The position numbers and the translations under genes are program-made. Shown piece after piece: positions 57,795-64,000 of a DNA stretch of 64,000 nucleotides. The stretch spans positions 16,604 through 80,603 of the forward strand of contig JAURZV010000020.1 in the NCBI GenBank assembly GCA_030653175.1. Direction: 5' to 3'. Every line of letters begins with the position of its first letter. Position 1 is the first letter of the stretch. The stretch is from Methylobacter sp. GTDB taxonomy: Bacteria; Pseudomonadota; Gammaproteobacteria; Methylococcales; Methylomonadaceae. The notes below the pieces were generated by a model. That model was not told the origin of the DNA. It saw nothing but the letters and a program-made list of their open reading frames with translations, and did not search any database.

Positions 57795-60752
57795 ATGCGC
57801 CGCCGTTTAATACTGTTTTTTTTACCCTCTATATATGCACCTGTCAGCATTGCCAACGAAGCAATCTGGAATTGCGCACAAAATAAGGATAGCAAAGAGT
57901 GGGTTTGTGTAGGCGATAAAAAACCTGCGGAGAAAACCAGCGAGGCAAAGGTACCTGCCGGCACTGAACCCTTCGGCAATGCTCAGGAGAGCCCCGTCAA
58001 AGACATACAGCCAGCGCCCACAAAGGCCGTTGAAAGTGCCCAGCCGATCGTAGCTGAGCCTGATCGCGGTCCGGTTGGGGCTGCCGAGTCCCAGCATTCC
58101 GTCCCTGCTGAGAAAGCTGAGGCGGAGCTTGGCGCGCCTAAACTCCCCGTCAGCACCAGGACGGATAAAGACACCCAACAAATTAGCGTGGAGGCTAAGC
58201 CAATCGCTCCGCCTTCGGCCGATTCCAATTCAAACCGCGACTGCTCCCGGCAGTCTTGCGGCATACACACCATCCCTGGCGATAAAAAAACACTGCAAAC
58301 TGAAGCTAATCGTCCAGGTTGGACTTGCGATGCCAAGGCCACAGATAAAAACTGGGATTGTAAGTTGGCTGGCGCCGATCCTAAAGGGCAGACGCGGGTT
58401 GTTGAAACCTCTGAACCCGGCATGAGTTTTCTTACTCCGGCATTTGACCATAATGAAGAGCTAACTTTTAGCAATCTTAAATCACAATTGAAATATGATC
58501 CCTGGCAAAGCTGCACAGCGCCTGATGGCAAAAAGCCCGGCTTTGTGTCTGAAAAGGATTTGAGGGATGTATCTCCTCTGGATATCGATTCCGATTATGC
58601 AGAAATATTCGAGAATGAAATCTACAGTTATACCGGTAATGTTGAAATGACCCGGGCGGATCAGCGTTCAGTCTCTAATAAAGCGACTTACGACACTGTT
58701 TCCGAGACATTGGATTTACAGGGCAGTGTCTATTACAGCGAAGATGAATTGGCGTTGCACGGTGAGTCGGCATCCCTTAACTTGGCCTCCGATCAGGCAC
58801 GCCTCCGGGAAGCCCTGTTTATATCTCCGGCTACGCCGCTCAGAGGTCGGGCGAAAACGATTTACCGGGAGAGTAGTTCCCTGTCTCGATATAAAGGCGT
58901 TGCTTATACCAGCTGTCGTCCCGGCAATCAGGACTGGGTTGTGCATGCGAGTGAGCTGAAGATGAATAAAATTAGCGGTAAAGGCTCCGCTAAAAATGCC
59001 TGGCTTGAGTTTAAAGGTACGCCTGTGTTTTACTCGCCTTATCTTTCTTTCCCGATAGACGACAGACGGCTTTCCGGTTTTCTTGCACCTTCATTCGGCA
59101 ATACGCAACGGGGTGGGATTAGTCTGTCAACACCCTATTATTGGAATATAGCTCCCAATTATGATGCCACTTTCCGACCACGGTATCTTGCAAAAAGAGG
59201 GGCCGTACTGGGTGGGAATTTTGGCTATTTAACAGAGATGACAAGAGGAACGGCGGATCTGGAATTTATGCCTCATGACAGTCTTCGTGATAAGTCCCGG
59301 TATTTGGCAGCGATTAAGAATACTACCCAATTTACATCCCATATTAATTCAAACATGGATTTGAACACTGTGTCGGATAAAGATTATTTCTCTGACTTGG
59401 GTAATGCACTTAGCATGTCTACTTACAGTAGTTTTCTTTTAAGTCAAGCTAATCTGGGTTATGTAAATAAGGGTGTTTCTTTAACAGGCCATGTTGATAA
59501 TTATCAATCGATTGATAAAGCGATAACGGATGAGGGATTGCCGTATCGGAGGTTGCCGCAAGTTAACTTGAATTTAAATCATTCATTTAATTTTATGCCG
59601 TTGAATACAGTGATGGATGCTGAATATGTGCATTTTCAGCATGATACAATATTGAATGGGCAGCGAGCCAATGTCAGGCCGTCAGTCACTTTTCCAATGC
59701 AAACCGCCAGCACTTTTTTAACGCCTAAAATCTCTTTACAACATACCCAGTATTTGCTAAGCGATCCAAAAGGAGGCGCCACATTAGCCTCGGATACCAT
59801 ATCAAGAACTCTGCCTGTCTTTTCTACGGATAGCGGTTTGTATCTGGAAAAGGACATGAATATTTTCAACAGATCTTATCTGCATACCCTTGAGCCCAGA
59901 TTGTTTTATTTGTACGTACCCAAGGCAGTTCAAGACAATATTCCTATATTCGATACTGCGCCGAATGATTTTTCTTTTAATAGCATGTTTTTGGAAAACC
60001 GCTTTAGCGGCCCGGATAGGGTAGGGGATGCTAATCAGCTAACGGCCGCCTTGACAACGCGCTTGGTCGATGCTAAATCCGGCACGGAAAAGCTAAAGCT
60101 CAGTGTGGGCCAGATTGTTTATTTTCAGGATAGAAAAGTTATTTATCCTGGCTTCCAGGAAACTTTGCCGGGCTATTTTCCTGATACCGATAAATTGTCA
60201 AATCTGGTAGCTGATCTCAATGCAGGACTGACGGATCATGTTTCGGTAAGCTCCGGGACGCAATGGAATCCGCATCTGAACGAATTTGTCAGGCACAGCG
60301 CCATGCTCCATTATATTAATGAGCCTGGTGAGATTGTTAATATGGGCTACCGTTATAGAAAAAATACAATTTATCCTGACTTATCGGGGGCAAGAACTTT
60401 TGACATTATTCAAAGCGACGTTTCCTTTCACTGGCCGGTTTATAACGATTGGTCTGCGGTTGGGCGTTGGACGTATTCATTGCTGAATAATTCAACTCAG
60501 GAAAGTTTTTTTGGTGTGGAAAAAGAAAATTGTTGCTGGCGTTTTCGTGTTATTGGACGGCGCTGGATTAACAGTATAAATCTTAATACAAACCCAAATA
60601 TTCAGAACTCCCTTGCCATCGATGCTACCGGTATAAGTCAGACAGGCGTATTTCTTCAGATAGAACTTAAGGGATTGACCGGTATTGGGGAAAAACTGGA
60701 TCAGTTCTTTGAACAGCAAATTTATGGTTATCGGGCACCGAAAGATGATTAA
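57795..60752 (+). CDS. lptD: LPS-assembly protein LptD, with repeat-bearing linker
   Basis: About 985 residues. Signal peptide MRRRLILFFLPSIYAPVSIA; ATG at 57795 chosen over TTG at 57783. A long Pro/Ala/Glu-rich segment (residues about 40-170) precedes the OstA-like domain (YSYTGNVEMTRADQ ... LHGESASLNLASD) and the large C-terminal beta-barrel. The adjacent cysteines ENCCWRF near the C-terminus match the LptD disulfide pair. Two similar cysteine motifs, WNCAQNKDSKEWVCVGDKK and WTCDAKATDKNWDCKLAG, lie at each end of the linker. Two dispersed repeats are translated in it. LptD inserts LPS into the outer membrane. surA follows. Confidence 0.94.
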   Translation: MRRRLILFFLPSIYAPVSIANEAIWNCAQNKDSKEWVCVGDKKPAEKTSEAKVPAGTEPFGNAQESPVKDIQPAPTKAVESAQPIVAEPDRGPVGAAESQHSVPAEKAEAELGAPKLPVSTRTDKDTQQISVEAKPIAPPSADSNSNRDCSRQSCGIHTIPGDKKTLQTEANRPGWTCDAKATDKNWDCKLAGADPKGQTRVVETSEPGMSFLTPAFDHNEELTFSNLKSQLKYDPWQSCTAPDGKKPGFVSEKDLRDVSPLDIDSDYAEIFENEIYSYTGNVEMTRADQRSVSNKATYDTVSETLDLQGSVYYSEDELALHGESASLNLASDQARLREALFISPATPLRGRAKTIYRESSSLSRYKGVAYTSCRPGNQDWVVHASELKMNKISGKGSAKNAWLEFKGTPVFYSPYLSFPIDDRRLSGFLAPSFGNTQRGGISLSTPYYWNIAPNYDATFRPRYLAKRGAVLGGNFGYLTEMTRGTADLEFMPHDSLRDKSRYLAAIKNTTQFTSHINSNMDLNTVSDKDYFSDLGNALSMSTYSSFLLSQANLGYVNKGVSLTGHVDNYQSIDKAITDEGLPYRRLPQVNLNLNHSFNFMPLNTVMDAEYVHFQHDTILNGQRANVRPSVTFPMQTASTFLTPKISLQHTQYLLSDPKGGATLASDTISRTLPVFSTDSGLYLEKDMNIFNRSYLHTLEPRLFYLYVPKAVQDNIPIFDTAPNDFSFNSMFLENRFSGPDRVGDANQLTAALTTRLVDAKSGTEKLKLSVGQIVYFQDRKVIYPGFQETLPGYFPDTDKLSNLVADLNAGLTDHVSVSSGTQWNPHLNEFVRHSAMLHYINEPGEIVNMGYRYRKNTIYPDLSGARTFDIIQSDVSFHWPVYNDWSAVGRWTYSLLNNSTQESFFGVEKENCCWRFRVIGRRWINSINLNTNPNIQNSLAIDATGISQTGVFLQIELKGLTGIGEKLDQFFEQQIYGYRAPKDD
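57963..57992. repeat. Family B repeat, in frame inside lptD
   Basis: actgaacccttcggcaatgc then tcaggaga: reverse complement type of the CCTGAGC..CGAAGGG repeats in yceD and the SpoIIE gene. Encodes TEPFGNAQES. Confidence 0.55.
58228..58283 (+). repeat. Family A repeat, in frame inside lptD
   Basis: cgcgactgctcccggcagtc followed by ttgcggcatacacaccatcc and ctggcgat. Encodes [16 protein letters not shown]. The head matches 5561 and amgK; the tail is identical to the cysC copy. Confidence 0.85.
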
Positions 60753-60762
60753 GCAAGAAAAC

Positions 60763-62049
60763 ATGAAAAGAACCATTGTAATCGTGCTGCTGTGTAATTT
60801 ATTGTTCGGCAGCTTTTTAGTTCACGCTGAAATTCTTGATACCATCATCGCTGTGGTTGAAGATGACGTTATCCTTGAGCGTGAATTACAAAAAGAAGTG
60901 ACGGCTATTGAACAAAGAATACAGCAAAGTAACGCCGCAGTTCCGCCTGTTTATGTGCTGCGTAAGCAAGTACTGGAGAAAATGATTGTTGATAAACTCC
61001 AGCGGCAGTTAGCGGAAAAAGCCGGGATTACTGTCAGCGAAGAAATGCTCAACAGTTCGGCCGCAGATATAGCCCGAAGAAATAATATGGATTTGGATCA
61101 ATTCAGGGCGGAGCTGGAAGGGCAGGGCATTAGCTATCAAAGCTTTTTGGATAATATGCGCAATGAAATCATTATTAACCAATTACGCGGCAGAGAAATA
61201 GGCGGACGCATTAAGGTGACTGACCGGGAGGTTGAGCACTACATGGAAACTCAGGATAAAATCGGCGAAGAGTCTACGCAGTATCATCTGGGTCATATAT
61301 TAATTGCAGTTAAAGAAGGCGCATCATCGACAGAAATACAAAAAGCGATGAGTAAAGCCGATGATCTTGTCAAGAAACTGCGGGTAGGGCAAGATTTTAC
61401 TCAAACAGCGATAAGCGATTCGAATGACGCGAATGCTCTAAAGGGCGGCGATCTGGGCTGGCGCACCCTAAGTGAAATACCAACCTTGTTTGTTAATGAA
61501 ATCAGGCAAATGAAGCAGGGCGATGTGTCCGAACCCATACGCAGTCCGAGCGGTTTTCATATTATTAAAATGTTAGAGCTAAAAGGCACGGACAATCATA
61601 TGATTATCAAAACCAAAGTTCGGCATATTTTAATAAAAACCAATGAGTTGGTTGATGATGCCGAGGCAAATAAACGTTTGCAGGCATTAAAAGTCCGCAT
61701 TGCTGATGGTGATGATTTTGCTGCATTGGCACGGGCGCATTCAGATGATAAAGGTTCGGCATTAAAAGGTGGTTTACTTGACTGGGTCAGTCCCGGCGAT
61801 TTGGTTAAACCGTTTGAAGAAGCCATGGTGAAACTCGGCATTAACGAAGTGAGCGAACCTGTACAGACGCAGTTCGGCTGGCACATCATTCAAGTCTTAG
61901 GCCGGGAAAATAAGGACGACAGTAATGAGTTTAAAAAGAACCTGGTGAGAGAGGCTATTCGTAAGCGGAAAATCGAAGAAGAAACAGAGCTCTGGGTGCG
62001 CAGATTGCGCGACGAGGCTTTTGTAGAAATTTATCAAGATAGACTTTGA
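60763..62049 (+). CDS. surA: Periplasmic chaperone SurA
   Basis: About 428 residues. Signal peptide MKRTIVIVLLCNLLFGSFLV ending VHA; an ATG at 60745 overlapping lptD is an alternative. The N-terminal chaperone domain (IIAVVEDDVILERELQKEV) is followed by two parvulin PPIase domains (LGHILIAVKEG from about residue 175; VRHILIKTNEL from about 285). It delivers outer-membrane proteins including LptD to the Bam complex. lptD-surA order is conserved. Confidence 0.96.
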   Translation: MKRTIVIVLLCNLLFGSFLVHAEILDTIIAVVEDDVILERELQKEVTAIEQRIQQSNAAVPPVYVLRKQVLEKMIVDKLQRQLAEKAGITVSEEMLNSSAADIARRNNMDLDQFRAELEGQGISYQSFLDNMRNEIIINQLRGREIGGRIKVTDREVEHYMETQDKIGEESTQYHLGHILIAVKEGASSTEIQKAMSKADDLVKKLRVGQDFTQTAISDSNDANALKGGDLGWRTLSEIPTLFVNEIRQMKQGDVSEPIRSPSGFHIIKMLELKGTDNHMIIKTKVRHILIKTNELVDDAEANKRLQALKVRIADGDDFAALARAHSDDKGSALKGGLLDWVSPGDLVKPFEEAMVKLGINEVSEPVQTQFGWHIIQVLGRENKDDSNEFKKNLVREAIRKRKIEEETELWVRRLRDEAFVEIYQDRL

Positions 62050-62083
62050 AACAGTGCGGCGCAGTTAGCCCTTCGATATCGGA

Positions 62084-62581
62084 ATGATCACCAATAATAA
62101 ATATGACTGCATGGATGCAGGCGGTACGACCCCAAGGATGGGGGAGGTAGAGCGACGCAGGGAAAGAGCACCAAAAGTAGGCGCTTTAGGCGACGCAGGA
62201 GTAGTTGCCGACGGGAGGCTGGCGGGAACAGTTATAGTTCAGACAAGCATTAAAATGGTTCGCTATCGATTGGATGTGGGGAGTAAACATCAGGTTACGT
62301 TGGAAGAGCTTAAAAAAATATTGATTGAAGAGTCTGGAGTCGACAAAAACAATATTAACAATATTAATATTCAGGGTGATTACACGCTTGTTGAGTTGCC
62401 GGATGAAATGCCGCAAGATATATTTCTGCATTTAAAGTCGGTAGAAATTAAGCAACATAAACTGGATATAAAACGGGTAAAGGCACGTAATAAAAGACGT
62501 AGCAACAACTATGGTCGACGTGGAAGACAGCGTACTCCTCCATCCAGCAACGGTGGCTCTGATCAAGCCCGTGGCGTCTAA
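62084..62581 (+). CDS. Stand-alone DbpA-type RNA-binding domain protein
   Basis: A 165-residue frame. Residues about 58-135 (MVRYRLDVGSKHQVTLEELK ... NINIQGDYTLVELPDEMPQD ... LKSVEIKQHKLDIK) match the RRM-like domain found at the C-terminus of DbpA/CsdA DEAD-box helicases. The tail is Arg/Asn/Gly-rich. No helicase domain is present. Residues 8-50 are encoded by repeats (MDAGGTTPRMGEVER, KVGALGDAG). The true start is open: 62084, 62102, or 62255 if the leader is non-coding; no good RBS is visible for any. Confidence 0.75.
   Translation: MITNNKYDCMDAGGTTPRMGEVERRRERAPKVGALGDAGVVADGRLAGTVIVQTSIKMVRYRLDVGSKHQVTLEELKKILIEESGVDKNNINNINIQGDYTLVELPDEMPQDIFLHLKSVEIKQHKLDIKRVKARNKRRSNNYGRRGRQRTPPSSNGGSDQARGV
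62104..62235. repeat. Composite repeat in the DbpA-domain gene
   Basis: Contains gggggaggtagagcgacgca, related to family E (9172, 62673) and to the amgK insert, then the family D core aaaagtaggcgctttaggcg. Open in the frame of the gene. Confidence 0.65.
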
Positions 62582-63394
62582 CCTAATCGAACAGATGCAG
62601 GGATTAAACGCTGACGACTACATAATCCACATGAATACGGTAAATATAGATATTGCATAAGGTCATGGATGTCCAGAGTAGGGGCAATTACCGAGGAGCA
62701 AATATCTGTCCATCAATACTCTACTCTACTCTACCTCCTGCACCCATACACTCGATAAATTGATTTTGATTGAATTAATGTAACTTCTCATTAATAACAG
62801 GTTAAAAAACTTAAAAAGATTATCACCACGAAGACACGAAGGACACGAAGTTTTATTTCTTCGTGTCTTCGTGGTGAATAAAAGCTTTTAATTACCTGTT
62901 TGCTGGCATTCCGTGCGTAAGTAGTTATGCGAAAGTTTTTCCAGATTTCTATGGGGCTGTGCAATACTTTTGTACATATACCCGAACAGGATGTACTCCC
63001 GAATGAAATTGGTACTGAAATTTCCTTAACCGTAAAACGAATGTTTCACGGTTAATTTAATAACTGCTCGTTTAACTATATGACAAACATCCAATATATC
63101 ACCATATCAGAGCATCGTTTTTTTGAAGCTCCGGTATCGCTCAAGCCAGGCTAAAATGGTTTTTTTGACATAAAACCATAAGACATCGAACCTGCCCATT
63201 TTGATCATGGAAACAGAGGTGGAATCAGCTTTTGATTTTCTAAATAGTCGTTTGCTGACACGATATGCTGGACAAAAGTAGTCTATCGACAAAGCCTAAA
63301 AATCATACCTTGCATTATTTTGGCGGTGGTCATAAAATTGATCTGCATTTAATGAGATAAACTTTTCGTCTATCTTGCCTAAAGTCTAACATAA
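62582..63394. other. Gene-poor stretch with repeats
   Basis: 813 bases. It holds a family E copy (about 62673-62760, with a tctactctactctacctcct run) and a CTTCGTG repeat. A minus-strand frame at 63107-63292 (61 residues, VLWFYVKKTILAWLERYR) may be a decayed gene fragment, but I recognise no family and do not call it. Confidence 0.5.
62824..62876. repeat. CTTCGTG-type inverted repeat, copy 6
   Basis: caccacgaagacacgaagga on the left, cttcgtgtcttcgtggtg on the right. Orientation is opposite to the 47895 copy and the shared flanks (aagcttttaattacc / aaaaacttaaaaagattat) extend the similarity. Confidence 0.9.
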
Positions 63395-63883
63395 ATGATC
63401 CATCCACAGCTTTCAAGCATCAATCAAACTCAAAGAGAGCGTCTATTTCATATAGACTTTAGACTCTATTTTTTGGGTACAGTTAATCGGTATGATCTTG
63501 AGTCTCGCTTTGGCATTAAAGAGGCGGCTGCGACACGTGATATCACACTCTATAAAGAACTGGCACCGAAAAATCTGGAGTATGACACTAAAGCCAAATC
63601 CTACATTCAGCGCGAAGGCTTTAGGCCTTTGTTTAATTACGGCAGTAATCAGGCATTAGCCGCTTTGCTGTATGGCTTCGGTGATGATTTTGTCACTACC
63701 AACCCTGTCTTTGTTCCGGCTGAAGCACCAACACAACTTAACCTGCCTTCTAGTGATATTCTGGCCTGTATCACTCAGGCAATCTACAATAATCAAGCAT
63801 TAAAGATTAACTATCGTTCACTATCCAGCGGCCTTATCCAACGGGAAATTGTTCCCCATGCCCTAGGAGGCTGTCGGATTTAA
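63395..63883 (+). pseudogene. WYL-domain regulator (CapW/BrxR-like), 3' end lost
   Basis: 162 residues. The N-terminal winged helix (RERLFHIDFRLYFLGTVNRY ... SRFGIKEAAATRDITLYKEL) and the start of a WYL domain (ALKINYRSLSSGLIQREIVP) are clear. After IVPHAL the family continues with a VD-x-G-x-RWH region; here it ends at GGCRI, exactly where a new palindromic sequence starts. Such regulators control defence genes (BREX, CBASS) in several bacteria. Truncation by an element is inferred. Confidence 0.8.
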
Positions 63884-64000
63884 AAATCACAGCCACATAA
63901 CATATTGATTTTAAAATAAATTAATTTTTTATTGCTTTTCGTTATAAAAAATAGTTTATATATATTTCAATGACTTAGTATTTTTAGTGAGGCATAATCC
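63869..64000. mobile_element. Probable left end of an insertion sequence, cut by window edge
   Basis: ggctgtcggatttaaaaatc then acagcc forms an imperfect terminal palindrome at the point where the WYL homology stops. The following ~105 bases are very AT-rich and unlike the neighbouring DNA. No transposase is visible before the window ends. Confidence 0.5.

Noticed and set aside
63107..63292. 61-residue minus-strand frame near the right edge
   Set aside because: No recognisable family; could be a decayed fragment but cannot be supported as a gene.

Overview
The window is chromosomal DNA of moderate GC from a gammaproteobacterium. Several gene orders match Pseudomonas-type chromosomes: dedD-cvpA-purF-metZ, nrdR-ribD-ribE-ribBA-ribH-nusB-thiL-pgpA, yceD-rpmF-plsX-fabHDG-acpP-fabF-pabC-mltG-tmk-holB-pilZ-tatD, and amgK-murU next to lptD-surA. 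A membrane pyrophosphatase together with a PPi-type PEP carboxykinase, and the dense dispersed repeats, suggest a methanotroph-like member (Methylococcales). That placement is inference: no methane or methanol oxidation gene is in the window.

Layout. 0-11.7 kb is housekeeping on the plus strand: division and purine genes, methionine synthesis, a glutaredoxin and a class II aldolase on the minus strand, then the riboflavin/NusB/ThiL/PgpA operon. 11.7-19.4 kb is a signalling block: PAS-SpoIIE phosphatase, EAL protein with a degenerate GGDEF, HDOD protein, HDAC-like deacetylase and a response regulator without its phospho-acceptor. 19.9-24.2 kb holds a lactate/malate dehydrogenase-like gene, prfC and a decayed patch (antitoxin, VapC-like toxin fused to an IS110 transposase tail, broken coiled-coil gene). 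24.2-38 kb carries argA, cpdA, yadGH, ppx, a di-haem peroxidase, the pyrophosphatase and a lemA/TPM cluster. 37.5-48.8 kb is the fatty-acid operon and its downstream genes. 50-62 kb, mostly minus strand, has PPi-PEPCK, a DHH phosphoesterase, cysC, dodecin, murU and amgK, then lptD and surA on plus. The right edge has a DbpA-type RNA-binding domain gene and a WYL regulator cut short by what looks like an insertion sequence.

The most unusual property is the repeat load. At least five families of short, partly palindromic repeats lie between genes, and members of the same families lie in frame inside genes: dedD, the SpoIIE phosphatase gene (twice), yceD, holB, cysC, amgK, lptD (twice) and the DbpA-domain gene. 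One family (A) is read open in three different strand/frame combinations in cysC, amgK and lptD; in cysC it splits the substrate-binding motif. Two other elements sit between long direct duplications of host gene sequence, at the antitoxin start and at the murU/dodecin junction. This resembles the in-frame palindromic elements of Rickettsia, and is the feature I would examine first.

No rRNA, tRNA or CRISPR array was recognised. All homology calls are from reading the sequence; no database search was run.
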